Shown: piece by piece, positions 49,687-58,556 of the stretch
How positions within the stretch are numbered: the stretch's first letter is position 1
How the letters are laid out: each line of letters opens with the position of its first letter
Assembly: GCF_024490875.1 (NCBI RefSeq)
Contig: NZ_JACCLX010000041.1
Coordinates: 1-64,000, forward strand
Direction: 5' to 3'
Source of the DNA: Methanocaldococcus sp.
Lineage (GTDB): Archaea > AGJL01 > Methanococci > Methanococcales > Methanocaldococcaceae
Length of the DNA: 64,000 nt
The notes under the pieces: model-generated
What the model was told of the DNA's origin: nothing
The model's database searches: none
What the model saw: the letters and a program-made list of their open reading frames with translations, nothing else
Program-made: the position numbers and the translations under genes

Positions 49687-50100
49687 ATGGAATTTACAAT
49701 AAGGGCTAAGGGGCATAAAAATATCTCAGCAACTCATAAAACAACCTTGGAGATTACAAAAGAAGATTATTTAACACCAACAGGACATTGCATTATAGGA
49801 ATAGAGGCAAATAAATCTATGTTTGATTTTACAGATGAATTTAAAGAAAAACTTAGAAATGCTAAAAAAATCATTGTGGAAATTGAAGTTGAAGGAATAA
49901 AAGATACAATAATAGGAGAAGGGCACAAAGATTTAATTTTAAACCATCCAACAGACATAGTAATTAGAAAGAGTAACTATATATGTCCAAGAACGTTAAT
50001 GATTAATGCAAACAAATCAGCAAAAGATATTAATAGAAAAATTGTAAAAAAATTAAAAGAAGGCAAAAAATTAATTTTCAGAATAAAAATAGATGATTAA
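49687..50100 (+). CDS. DUF371 family protein
   Basis: A 137-aa protein with the archaeal DUF371 pattern: IRAKGHKNISATHKTTLEITKEDYLTPTGHCIIGIEA at the start and HPTDIVIRKSNYICPRTLMINANKSAKDI near 95. Function is unknown. GAGGGG precedes the ATG. Its stop overlaps that of the convergent AMP phosphorylase by 4 bases. Confidence 0.83.
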   Translation: MEFTIRAKGHKNISATHKTTLEITKEDYLTPTGHCIIGIEANKSMFDFTDEFKEKLRNAKKIIVEIEVEGIKDTIIGEGHKDLILNHPTDIVIRKSNYICPRTLMINANKSAKDINRKIVKKLKEGKKLIFRIKIDD

Positions 50101-51608
50101 AATCTTGAAATTTTTTGTAATAACATTCCTTCCACTTTAACAGGATATAATATTCTTGCCAATTTTGCAGCAGATTTTAATCTTTCCTCAGAATCCGAGT
50201 ATATTGTATATAAAACATCTCCCTTTTCTACTTTATTTCCAACCTTTACATTTAAATAAACACCAGCCTTTTTATCATTTGGAGCTCCTGCCTCTTTGGT
50301 AATTCTTGTGATTCCAGAATTAGATACTCTTGTTATATATCCATCAATTGGAGAATATATATCAGTGTAGTATTTTCCAACTTCAATTTCATCAGAACTA
50401 ACCTCTTTCCCTCCCTGAGCAATAATAATTTCCATAAATTTATCATGTGCCTTACCCTTTGCTAATATATCCTCAGCCATGTATTTTCCTTCTCCAGGGG
50501 GAGATACTCTACCCATTTCTAATAAAATTCCTGCAAGAGATATAGATTTCTCAACTAAACTTGTTGGTGCTTGTTTGTAATCTTCTAATGCCAATAATGC
50601 CTCTTTTGCTTCTAATGCTGGACCTATTGCCCTTCCAATTGGTTGACCCCCATAGGTAATAGCACATTCAGTAACTATTTTTAATCTTTCGCTTAACTCA
50701 ATAAAGTTCCTTGCTAAACTTGATGCCTCTTTTATACTTTTAACCTTTGCTCCATAGCCAGTTGGAATATCAATTAATAATTTATTAACACCCATTGCTA
50801 ATTTTTTAGCCATAACACTTGACAATAATAGTGGCTTGGGATCTATCCCCAAAGGTCTCTCTACATTTATAGTTATATCGTCTGCGGGGGCCAATTCTAA
50901 TGCCCCTCCCCAAACCATACATCCGTTAGTTTCTTTAACTACTCTTTTTATCTCTTCAATAGTTAGATCTACTCTTGTTAATACTTCAACAACATCCGCT
51001 GTTCCTGCGGCAGATGTTATTGCCCTTGAAGATGTTTTTGGAATCTTTAAGCCAGTAGATGCAACGATAGGAACTACAAGTAAAGCATATTTATTTCCAG
51101 GAACTCCACCAATTGAATGCACATCATATATTTGCGTCTCCCAACTAACCATTTTTCCAGTTTCAGCCATTCTAATTGTCATTGCCTCAATTTCGTCCAT
51201 ATCCATTCCATTTATATATAAAGATGTAACAAAGGCAGAAATTTCAATATTTGTTAATTTTCCATCAACCATTTCATCAATAATTGCAAAAATTTCTTCT
51301 TTTTTTAATTTATTACCATCCATTTTTTTTCTTATATATGCAAGAGATCTTGGTCTATCCGCGTGTCTTATTGTAACTATATCTCCTTCTTTAACATTTA
51401 ACTCCTTAACAAGTTTTTTAGGCAATCCTACTTCTCCTCTATTTATCAAACTGGTTGAAGAATACAAAACGCCAATAACTTCCTTATCATTAAATTTAAC
51501 TACTACTCTATCCTGAGGAAAGTATTGGGAACTTTTTAAATCTTCAGAATTTATTAAAACTAAATTCTCCAAGTCAATGTCTAATACTCTAACTTTCAAA
51601 AATAACAT
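50097..51608 (-). CDS. AMP phosphorylase (archaeal thymidine-phosphorylase family)
   Basis: A 503-aa enzyme releasing adenine from AMP to give ribose 1,5-bisphosphate, first step of the route feeding AMP into form III RuBisCO. The ~80-residue N-terminal extension is typical of archaeal AMPpase. The catalytic region has HSIGGVPGNKYALLVVPIVAS near 165 and KTSSRAITSAAGTADVVE near 190, and the C-terminal domain has YSPIDGYITRVSN. The ATG at 51608 follows GGGGATTA. Confidence 0.93.
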   Translation of the reverse strand: MLFLKVRVLDIDLENLVLINSEDLKSSQYFPQDRVVVKFNDKEVIGVLYSSTSLINRGEVGLPKKLVKELNVKEGDIVTIRHADRPRSLAYIRKKMDGNKLKKEEIFAIIDEMVDGKLTNIEISAFVTSLYINGMDMDEIEAMTIRMAETGKMVSWETQIYDVHSIGGVPGNKYALLVVPIVASTGLKIPKTSSRAITSAAGTADVVEVLTRVDLTIEEIKRVVKETNGCMVWGGALELAPADDITINVERPLGIDPKPLLLSSVMAKKLAMGVNKLLIDIPTGYGAKVKSIKEASSLARNFIELSERLKIVTECAITYGGQPIGRAIGPALEAKEALLALEDYKQAPTSLVEKSISLAGILLEMGRVSPPGEGKYMAEDILAKGKAHDKFMEIIIAQGGKEVSSDEIEVGKYYTDIYSPIDGYITRVSNSGITRITKEAGAPNDKKAGVYLNVKVGNKVEKGDVLYTIYSDSEERLKSAAKLARILYPVKVEGMLLQKISRF

Positions 51609-51714
51609 ACTAATCCCCATCTGAATTATTTTTAATCTATTATTTTTATTTAAGATTATATAAAAATATTGAATGAATATTGAATGTAATTATTAACTTT
51701 AGAGGGTGAGACCA

Positions 51715-52908
51715 ATGAAGTTAATAAAAAAATTGATGCCATTAAATAATGCCGAAAAAATAGTTTTTAATAATTTATCTGAATATATTGAAAAAAATAA
51801 AAAAATTAAAAAAGCTAATCTTATCGAGTCATTAAATAGAGTGTTATGTGAAGATATTATTTCTCCTATTGACTTACCATATTTTAATAGAGCGGCAATG
51901 GATGGATATGCAGTTATTGCTGAAGATACATTTGGGGCTTCTGAAACAAATCCTATAATACTAAATCTTGTTAATAATGATGAAATATTTTCAGGAGAGG
52001 CTAAAAAAATATTTACTGGAGAAAAATTACCAAAAAACGCTGATGCCGTAGTTATGAAAGAATTTTGTAACGAAGTTAAAGACTTTGTAGAAATTTATAA
52101 AAGCGTTCATCCTAATGAAAATGTATCAAAAGTTGGTGAGGATGTCAAAAAGGGAGAGATTGTTTTAAAAAAAGGAACTTTAATTAATCCATATCATTTA
52201 AATTTACTATCTTCATTAGGAATTAAAAAAGTTAATGTTTATGACTTAAAATTTGGAATAATCCCTACTGGGGATGAACTTGTTAGTTTAGAAGAGATTG
52301 AGAATATTGAGGAAGATATTAAAAAATTAAATGGAAAAGTTATAAATTCCAATGTGTATATGCTATATGGTTTAGTAAAAAATCTTGGATTTAATGGAAA
52401 AATTTATGATATAGTTGAAGATAACAGAGATTCATTAAAAAATACTATAAAATTAGCATTAAAAGAAAATGACATTTTATTAATAACTGGTGGAACTTCT
52501 GTAAGTGAGAGGGATATAACGGTAGAGACAGTTAAAGAGTTAGGTAACATTTTAATTCATGGAGTAAATATAAGGCCAGGAAAACCTTTTGGTTTAGGAG
52601 TTGTAAATAAAAAATTAATATTTATGCTATCTGGCTATCCAGTAGCGTCAGCAGTTCAATTTGAATTGTTTATTCAAAGATTTTTCACAAAAAGGAAAAA
52701 AATAATAATGCCTTTAAAAAGAAACATTGCCTCAGAACTTGGTAGAGTTGATTTTGTAAGAGTGAAAATAGATAAATATGTTGATCCTATAAGAATAACA
52801 GGAAGTGGAGTTATATCTTCATTAACAAGAAGTGATGGCTATATACTAATTCCAGAAAATGTTGAAGGTTATGAAAAAGGAGAGTTTGTAGAAGTTTATT
52901 TATTTTAA
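51715..52908 (+). CDS. moeA: Molybdopterin molybdenumtransferase MoeA
   Basis: A 397-aa enzyme inserting molybdate or tungstate into adenylated molybdopterin, needed for formylmethanofuran dehydrogenase and formate dehydrogenase. Motifs are LPYFNRAAMDGYAV near 55, GIIPTGDEL near 180, LITGGTSVSERDIT near 262 (Asp for metal), and MLSGYPVASAVQFELF near 300. The first in-frame codon (51706) is inside GAGGGTGAG, so the ATG at 51715 is used. The DUF354 gene follows 12 bp later. Confidence 0.94.
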   Translation: MKLIKKLMPLNNAEKIVFNNLSEYIEKNKKIKKANLIESLNRVLCEDIISPIDLPYFNRAAMDGYAVIAEDTFGASETNPIILNLVNNDEIFSGEAKKIFTGEKLPKNADAVVMKEFCNEVKDFVEIYKSVHPNENVSKVGEDVKKGEIVLKKGTLINPYHLNLLSSLGIKKVNVYDLKFGIIPTGDELVSLEEIENIEEDIKKLNGKVINSNVYMLYGLVKNLGFNGKIYDIVEDNRDSLKNTIKLALKENDILLITGGTSVSERDITVETVKELGNILIHGVNIRPGKPFGLGVVNKKLIFMLSGYPVASAVQFELFIQRFFTKRKKIIMPLKRNIASELGRVDFVRVKIDKYVDPIRITGSGVISSLTRSDGYILIPENVEGYEKGEFVEVYLF

Positions 52909-52920
52909 GGGGTGGTTATA

Positions 52921-53934
52921 TTGGATGTTTGGATTGACTTAACAAATGCTCCTCATGTTCATTATTTTTGTCAATTAATAAAAAAATTTGAAAAGGAAGG
53001 AATAGAATATTTATTAACTTACAGAGATTCAAAAAATTTAGATAAATTAGTTAAAATTTACAATTTTGTAGGAAAATGTATAGGAAAGCATGGAAAAACA
53101 TTAAAAGAAAAATTAATTTTTTACGCTGAGAGAGTTATTGGTTTATCTGAATTAATATCTAATGTAGAACCAAAAGTGGCAATAGCAAAACATTCAGTAG
53201 AATTGCCAAGAGTTGCCTTTGGCTTAAACATTCCAATTATTTTTGTTGTAGATAATGAATATGCAGAGGCTCAGAATAGATTAACTCTTCCATTGGCAAA
53301 TGAAATTATAAAACCAATAGCAACTGATGAAAAAAAACTTAAAGATTGCGGAGGAAGAAATTTTATAAACTTTGATGGAACTTGCGAAGTGGCAAATGTA
53401 AATTCTCGATTAAAGGGCTATTACCCGATAGATAACGATATTCTAAAAAAATTAGATATTGATAATAATAGACCTACAATAGTTATGAGACCATGTCCAA
53501 ATTCTTCCTATTGTAATGGACACAAGGATATTTTGCCAGATATTATAAAAGAACTAAAAAAAAGAATTGACTGTAATATAGTAGTTTTTCCAAGAGATGA
53601 TTATCAGAGAATAAATTATGAGAAACTTAATGTTATTGTTCCTAAGGAAGCAATTGATGCCTTATCTTTATTATATCACTCTGATTTTATGATTGGAGCA
53701 GGAGGAACTATGAATAGAGAGAGTGCTATTCTTGGAATTCCAACAATATCCTGCTATCCTCAAGAATTACTTGGAGTTGATAAATATTTAATTGAAAAAG
53801 GTAGAATGGTCCATACTAATAATATTAAGGAGATAATTAATTATGTTGAAGATAACTTAGGGAAAAAATTAGGAGTTATTGAGTTAGAAGACCCTACTGA
53901 TTTGATGCTCGAAAGAGTTTTTACTTATCTATAA
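52921..53934 (+). CDS. DUF354 (glycosyltransferase-like) protein
   Basis: A 337-aa protein of the archaeal DUF354 family, which has a GT-B-like fold similar to UDP-GlcNAc 2-epimerase. It begins DVWIDLTNAPHVHYFCQLI, then has AKHSVELPRVAFGL near 82 and the nucleotide-sugar loop region IGAGGTMNRESAILGIPTIS near 258. The substrate is unknown. GGGGTGG overlaps the upstream in-frame codon, so the TTG at 52921 is preferred. It is co-oriented with moeA, 12 bp apart. Confidence 0.85.
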   Translation: MDVWIDLTNAPHVHYFCQLIKKFEKEGIEYLLTYRDSKNLDKLVKIYNFVGKCIGKHGKTLKEKLIFYAERVIGLSELISNVEPKVAIAKHSVELPRVAFGLNIPIIFVVDNEYAEAQNRLTLPLANEIIKPIATDEKKLKDCGGRNFINFDGTCEVANVNSRLKGYYPIDNDILKKLDIDNNRPTIVMRPCPNSSYCNGHKDILPDIIKELKKRIDCNIVVFPRDDYQRINYEKLNVIVPKEAIDALSLLYHSDFMIGAGGTMNRESAILGIPTISCYPQELLGVDKYLIEKGRMVHTNNIKEIINYVEDNLGKKLGVIELEDPTDLMLERVFTYL

Positions 53935-53940
53935 TAGAGT

Positions 53941-54128
53941 AATATTTATACTCGGGACTTGATAATATCAAATCATAAAAAAATTTTGTTTTTTATTATA
54001 GTAATATTACAATTTTGATATTTTTCATATTACTATAATATTTTTGGTATTTTTATGATTTTATAATATTGAATTGAAAATTTACCGGGAGTCAGTATTA
54101 TTTTTAAAAAAGATGTGAATATAAAAAT
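53941..54128. repeat. ~188-bp imperfect palindromic repeat, copy A
   Basis: This copy and 54259-54445 are direct repeats with scattered differences. Each is itself roughly palindromic: ends carry ACTCGGG and CCGGGAGT, inner arms carry ATCAAATCATAAAA and TATGATTTTATAAT, and copy A has a perfect inner 14-bp pair (TATTATAGTAATAT with ATATTACTATAATA, loop about 19 bases). No reading frame is inside. It could be a small non-autonomous mobile element (MITE-like) or a hairpin-forming site. Confidence 0.75.
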
Positions 54129-54258
54129 GTATGAGTTTAATAGGAAATAAAGGATATTTTGCCTTTCTTTTATGCCTAAAAAATTATAATTATATCGGAA
54201 GATTTAAATTTATATTGCATATTTGTAATATGTTTTTAAAAAATTTTCATATTTACAT

Positions 54259-54445
54259 AATATTTATACTCGAAACTTAATAATATCAAATCATAAGAAA
54301 ATTCTGTTTTTTATTATACTCTATGAAGATTTTGAAATTTTTCATATTGTTATAATATTTTTTCGATATTTATATGATTTTATAATATTCAGATCGAAAT
54401 TTTCCCGAGGGTCGTTATTACTCTTAAAAAAGATGTAAATATAGG
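54259..54445. repeat. ~187-bp imperfect palindromic repeat, copy B
   Basis: This is the second copy of the element at 53941-54128, 130 bp further on and only about 40 bp from the CRISPR array. The inner palindrome has decayed (TATTATACTCTATG against ATATTGTTATAATA), while the outer parts are well kept. The unique 130 bp between the copies have no gene. Confidence 0.75.
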
Positions 54446-54487
54446 AATTCATAAATATTTTATACTATTAAAAATAAAAAATTTAAA

Positions 54488-54735
54488 TGCTTTTGTCCCC
54501 TTTGGGGCTTGATTTTAAACATTAATGCATTTTGATGGGTTAAGTTTTGTGGAGGTTAATTTCCATCCCCTTTGGGGCTTGATTTTAAACTTTTTGTATG
54601 TGCAGTTGTGGTTAATTAACAATACAAAATTTCCATCCCCTTTGGGGCTTGATTTTAAACGATAGAAATTATCGACTGTTCAGATAATGAGGAAATGGGC
54701 TTAATTTCCATCCCCTTTGGGGCTTGATTTTAAAC
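54488..54735 (-). CRISPR. CRISPR array, four repeats and three spacers
   Basis: Three 33-bp repeats are identical (54558-54590, 54628-54660, 54703-54735). They begin AATTTCCATCCCC on the plus strand, contain the short palindrome CCCCTTTGGGG, and end CTTGATTTTAAAC. A fourth at about 54488-54520 keeps the palindrome and the end but has lost the first eight or so bases. Spacers are 37, 37 and 42 bp. The leader is at the right, so crRNAs are read leftward with a 5' handle ATGGAAAT(T), and the degenerate repeat is the old, trailer end. No cas gene is in the window. Confidence 0.95.
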
Positions 54736-55121
54736 AGGACACAATTTGAAGAGATAATTTTCTAAAATTACTTTATTATACTTCTTTATATAGGGGTTAT
54801 GGTTCGAAGGGTCAATAACTGCTATTATTTATATACCTCCGAACTTATATATAAACTTTTCTATTCTTAATTATTACTTTAAAAATCCTTAAAATTCTTA
54901 ATACTAATTTAATTATCGGGGGAAATTGAAGATAGAAACAATTAAATAAAATCTCTAAAAAATCCCAATAATTTAATAAAGTCAAATACTCAAATTAATT
55001 AAAATAGGCGACCCTCCGAAATTTCCTAAAAATTTTTGAAATCAAAAAATAATAAATTAAAATCCCCTAAATCAAAAAATAAAAATTTTTAGCGAGAGAG
55101 GGTATATTAAAAGCATAAATT
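54736..55121 (-). promoter_or_regulatory. CRISPR leader / long repeat, copy 2
   Basis: From 54788 to 55121 this is the match to the window's first 334 bases; 54736-54787 is the leader-proximal part next to the first repeat. It has no reading frame. Read on the minus strand it offers TATA-like runs at about 54829-54840 and 54844-54856, within an inverted repeat (GGTTCGAAGG with CCTCCGAACT, one mismatch in this copy). The length is in line with the 'long repeat' of 391-425 bp described beside M. jannaschii CRISPR clusters. Confidence 0.85.
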
Positions 55122-55206
55122 ATTTTACATTATATAGACAGATATAGCCAAAGATATATATAAATGACTTAAATAAAAACAATAAAAATTATTGAATAGG
55201 GATAAA

Positions 55207-55872
55207 ATGGTTGATTCTAATTTTGATATTTCTCTATGGGTTAAGATGATTAAGGAAGGAATTGAGAAAAAAAACATAGATCCTTGGGATGTAAATATTT
55301 CTGAAATTGCAGATTACTATATAACTAAAATTAAAGAATTTAAAAAATTTGATATTAGATTATCGGCTGATGTAATTTTAGTAGGAGGAATACTTTTAAG
55401 GTTAAAATCAGAATCTTTGTATAATGAATGTAATATTGAGGAAGATGATTATGAAGATTTTTATATTGACGATAGTGAGATTAAAGAAAACAATAAGAAG
55501 AGTGTAAATAAAGAAAACTATAAAGATAAAAAAAGCAAAAAAACCTTAACCGTAGATGAGTTAATTAAAACTATTGAAAAAGAACTTAAAAAAGTAAAAA
55601 AGTCTAAAAGGAAAAAGAAAAAAGATATAAAAGAAGTAGAAGAAATCGTAGAGGAATTATTAAAAGAGGAAGACATTTCTGATATAATAGAAAAACTTTT
55701 GGAAGATTTAATGAAAGAAAAAATAATTATATATCAGGAAAAGTTTAAAACAAAGGATGAGAGAGTTAAATATCTTTTGCCTTCCTTATACTTGGCTAAT
55801 GATGGTAAGGTTGAGTTAATTCAGGAAAAATTTTTTGAAAAATTAATAATAAAATTTATTCAGGAATCTTAG
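55207..55872 (+). CDS. scpA: Segregation and condensation protein A (kleisin)
   Basis: A 221-aa kleisin that bridges SMC heads in the archaeal condensin. The N-terminal SMC-binding part has DISLWVKMIKEGIEKKNIDPWDVNISEIADYY, matching ScpA. A Lys/Glu-rich linker spans about 85-150, and the C-terminal winged helix has EKIIIYQEKFKTKDERVKYLLPSLYLANDGKVEL. The linker is long and charged, as in other archaeal forms. AGGGAT selects the ATG at 55207 over the TTG at 55192. Its last 17 bases overlap the convergent UbiD gene. Confidence 0.9.
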   Translation: MVDSNFDISLWVKMIKEGIEKKNIDPWDVNISEIADYYITKIKEFKKFDIRLSADVILVGGILLRLKSESLYNECNIEEDDYEDFYIDDSEIKENNKKSVNKENYKDKKSKKTLTVDELIKTIEKELKKVKKSKRKKKKDIKEVEEIVEELLKEEDISDIIEKLLEDLMKEKIIIYQEKFKTKDERVKYLLPSLYLANDGKVELIQEKFFEKLIIKFIQES

Positions 55873-57121
55873 CCCTTTCAAAATGCTCCTTTCCTTTAAT
55901 TAAACTCATTGTTGCATCAATTCCCACCTTTGTGGTTAATCTATTTTTTAAGTCACTTGAAGGGTCTAATGATGAGCCCTTTGCTCCAGGAATTATAATA
56001 ATATCTTTATCTCCTTGAACTCTTGTGGCAATAGCATACTCAACATCATTTATATCAAATATATTTATATCTTCATCAACAACTACCACATGTTTTAAAC
56101 TTGGATGTGATGCAAAAGCCGCCAATATAGCATTTTTTCCATCTCCTTCTGTTCTTTTTTCTATCTGCACTACTGCATGGAGCCAGCAACAACCTCCTTC
56201 AGTTAATACAACATTCTTTACAGTTGGAACAGTATTTCTAACCCCCTTAAATATTCTTGGTTCTTGAGGCATTCCCATTAAAGTTTTATGCTCTATTCCT
56301 CCGGGTAATAATGCGTGGAATATAGGCTTTTCTTTTCTATACAATTTTTTTATTTCAATAATTGGTTGTTTTCTAACAATATCGTAAGTTCCAGTTATAT
56401 CTACAAATGGCCCCTCGTAATCTAACCTATCAACGATAACTCCCTCAATAATAAATTCTGCTTCAGGAACTAACAAACCGTTATCTAACTCAAAAACCTC
56501 TATTTCTCCTCCTAACAATGATGCTGAAAATTTAAGTTCGTCAAATGTTATATCTGCTGATGTAGAGCCAGATAATAAAACTGCTGGATGAACTCCAATA
56601 ATTATTGCCACATCTAAATAACCTTTTTCTTTCAATGCCTTTTTATATAAAAAATGTAAATGTCTTTGTTCTACCATTCTTATAACTAAATGATTGTCTT
56701 TAACTAAAATTCTATGAATTGATAGATTATAGCCGTAATCTTCATCATTTACAACAACAACACCACTCGTTATATATGGACCAGCATCTTTTTCATAGTA
56801 TGTAGGAATTGGCACTTTTTTAATATACTCTGGCTCTTCTTCAATATACTTCTCTCTTAATTTATTATTTTTAATTAATTTTCCATCTTTTTCTTTTTCC
56901 ATTGCATCGAGCATAAAAAATATAAAGTCTTCTTTTTTCACATTGAAAATCTTTGCTAATGTTTCTCTACTACAAATATTACCAACTACTTCAAAGCCAT
57001 CCACATCTTTTATATAAACTGGCTTTCCATCATACTTCTTTAAGATTCTTGAAACTTCAAAAATTTTATTTGCCTTTTCTATTACAATTGGATTTAATTT
57101 ATCAATGATTTCTCTAATCAT
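55856..57121 (-). CDS. UbiD-family decarboxylase (probable anhydromevalonate phosphate decarboxylase)
   Basis: A 421-aa prenylated-FMN-dependent decarboxylase. UbiD landmarks are YNLSIHRILVKDNHLVIRMVEQRHLH near 140, the cofactor/metal region VAIIIGVHPAVLL, and the acid EGPFVDITGTYD near 240. In archaea a UbiD homologue decarboxylates trans-anhydromevalonate 5-phosphate to isopentenyl phosphate in the archaeal mevalonate pathway, which fits a single essential UbiD here. The exact substrate is inferred. Confidence 0.87.
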   Translation of the reverse strand: MIREIIDKLNPIVIEKANKIFEVSRILKKYDGKPVYIKDVDGFEVVGNICSRETLAKIFNVKKEDFIFFMLDAMEKEKDGKLIKNNKLREKYIEEEPEYIKKVPIPTYYEKDAGPYITSGVVVVNDEDYGYNLSIHRILVKDNHLVIRMVEQRHLHFLYKKALKEKGYLDVAIIIGVHPAVLLSGSTSADITFDELKFSASLLGGEIEVFELDNGLLVPEAEFIIEGVIVDRLDYEGPFVDITGTYDIVRKQPIIEIKKLYRKEKPIFHALLPGGIEHKTLMGMPQEPRIFKGVRNTVPTVKNVVLTEGGCCWLHAVVQIEKRTEGDGKNAILAAFASHPSLKHVVVVDEDINIFDINDVEYAIATRVQGDKDIIIIPGAKGSSLDPSSDLKNRLTTKVGIDATMSLIKGKEHFERAKIPE

Positions 57122-57272
57122 ACTTTCACCAAAATATTATGCTTAATAAAAATATCTTTATAAATCATAAATCTTTTGTTTTTATATATTTATGGTAGTG
57201 TCATAATCATACACTAAACCATAATTTTTATATATTAGTTTCATTATTTATTAATTTCGCATAGGTTGGTGA

Positions 57273-57351
57273 AGCGGGGTAGGGTAGCCAGGTCCATCCC
57301 GCCGGGCTCATAACCCGGAGATCGGAGGTTCAAATCCTCCCCCCGCTACCA
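57273..57351 (+). tRNA. Initiator tRNA-Met (CAT)
   Basis: A 79-nt tRNA with encoded CCA. The acceptor AGCGGGG/CCCCGCT starts with A1:U72, and the anticodon stem CCGGG/CCCGG has three G:C pairs next to loop CTCATAA. Both are archaeal initiator features. The T arm is GGAGG-TTCAAAT-CCTCC. A TATA-like TTTTTATATATTAG lies about 45 bases upstream, with TCGCA 13-17 bases before the gene. Confidence 0.95.
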
Positions 57352-57420
57352 TTTTTGTTTTTTATTTTGGACAATTACATTTATAAATTTAAATATATCG
57401 ATATTATTGATAATAAAAAT

Positions 57421-57491
57421 AAATGTTCCCCCCGTATCCTACCCTCTCTCATCCATAGCACAGCCTCGTCGAGAGCGTGGGCCTCGGGGGG
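57421..57491 (-). ncRNA. H/ACA guide sRNA
   Basis: On the minus strand CCCCCCG (57491-57485) pairs with CGGGGGG (57434-57428), followed by A and box ACA (57426-57424). CTCTC (57475-57471) pairs with GAGAG (57448-57444), leaving guide strands AGGCCCACG and GGTAGGATA. GATGAGAGAGGG (57453-57442) is nearly the same kink-turn block as in the H/ACA RNAs at 7040 and 34650. The fold and boxes are clear; the target is uncertain. Initiator tRNA-Met lies 70 bp away on the other strand. Confidence 0.78.
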
Positions 57492-57564
57492 CAAATAAAT
57501 ATTATTTAACTATAATTATAATATTATTTTATAAATATAAATTTTATAAAATATTAAAATTTTA

Positions 57565-58494
57565 TTATTCTAAGGTTCCCACTCCAACTATTCTAACTTT
57601 TGCACTACCATCTATTAAACATACTTTATCTCCAACATCGTAGGCAATATTTTTTTGTAGTTTTAATTTAACATTATTTCCATTAACTTCTTCAACAGAG
57701 CAAGGAACACTTTGTAGTCCTACAATTATTTGATAATTCTCTCCTTCTTTTACATCTTTCTGTCTAAAAGGATTCCAATTTATTTTTATATCAAGCTCAT
57801 TAGTTACTTTTAGATCTTTATCAGATAATATATAACCTCTGTCTAATTCCTCAGTAGTTATTCCTTTTAACGCTAAACCTACTCTATTCCCTGCCTTTGC
57901 CTCTGTAAAATCATTGTCGTGAATTTGAATGCTTCTAACCATAACTGTTTTGTTGATTGGATATATATTTAAATTATCATGAACTTTCACTGTTCCAGAT
58001 TCTACTTTACCTAATATCACAGTTCCAACACTTCTAACTGTAAAATAGTGGTCTATAGGAATTTTTACATTTCCATCATAATCTCTTTCTACATTTAAAT
58101 TAACTATTTTCTCTCTAATGTCTATAAAATTCTTCTCTAATATTTCAAAATTTCTCATTGAAGTTTGTGATATTATATTTTTTAGCATATCAACATCGAC
58201 ATAATCCCCTAAAACAAAAAAGCCTTTGTCTATTTCAAACATATCTAAGGCTAAGAGAGTTTCACCTAACTCTCCAGTAATTTCATCAATAAAAACTAAA
58301 GCATAATCCATCATATTTATTGTATATATTAAGGGATTTATTCTATCAGGATATCTCGTAGGTTCTACATAGCATATTACTTTTTCTCCCTGTTTATAGT
58401 TATAAAAAGTTATATCTGTTGATGTTCCTTTTTTTCCCAACTCTTTTCCAATGCCTTCAATGTGTCCAAATAACCCTACTGTTAAACCTTCCAT
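57565..58494 (-). CDS. Elongation-factor-Tu-like protein with degenerate GTPase domain
   Basis: A 309-aa protein related to the EF-Tu/SelB/EF-1-alpha group. The N-terminal part aligns as VGLFGHIEGIGKELGKKGTSTDITFYN, where the P-loop GHxDxGKST is altered and shortened, so GTP hydrolysis is doubtful. From about 145 the barrel domains follow: IPIDHYFTVRSVGTVILGKVESGTVKVHDNLNIYP and AKAGNRVGLALKGI, typical of EF-Tu domain 2. It is similar in type to 'EF-1-alpha-related' proteins of methanogens. Role is unknown. Confidence 0.72.
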   Translation of the reverse strand: MEGLTVGLFGHIEGIGKELGKKGTSTDITFYNYKQGEKVICYVEPTRYPDRINPLIYTINMMDYALVFIDEITGELGETLLALDMFEIDKGFFVLGDYVDVDMLKNIISQTSMRNFEILEKNFIDIREKIVNLNVERDYDGNVKIPIDHYFTVRSVGTVILGKVESGTVKVHDNLNIYPINKTVMVRSIQIHDNDFTEAKAGNRVGLALKGITTEELDRGYILSDKDLKVTNELDIKINWNPFRQKDVKEGENYQIIVGLQSVPCSVEEVNGNNVKLKLQKNIAYDVGDKVCLIDGSAKVRIVGVGTLE

Positions 58495-58556
58495 TTAACC
58501 ACCATTCAATTATTTTTTAAACTTTTTATTTAACCCTATTTATATGACTCTACCAA

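Noticed and set aside
50836-51516. Plus-strand frame of 226 codons opposite the AMP phosphorylase gene
   Set aside because: It is a shadow of a confidently identified enzyme, lacks a ribosome site and shows no motif.
54521-54702. Possible spacer matches to the integrated element
   Set aside because: I compared the three spacers by eye with 59801-64000 on both strands and saw no run of similarity; a proper search is still needed.
57565-58494. Calling this gene SelB
   Set aside because: It is too short, its GTPase site is altered and there is no SelB C-terminal domain.
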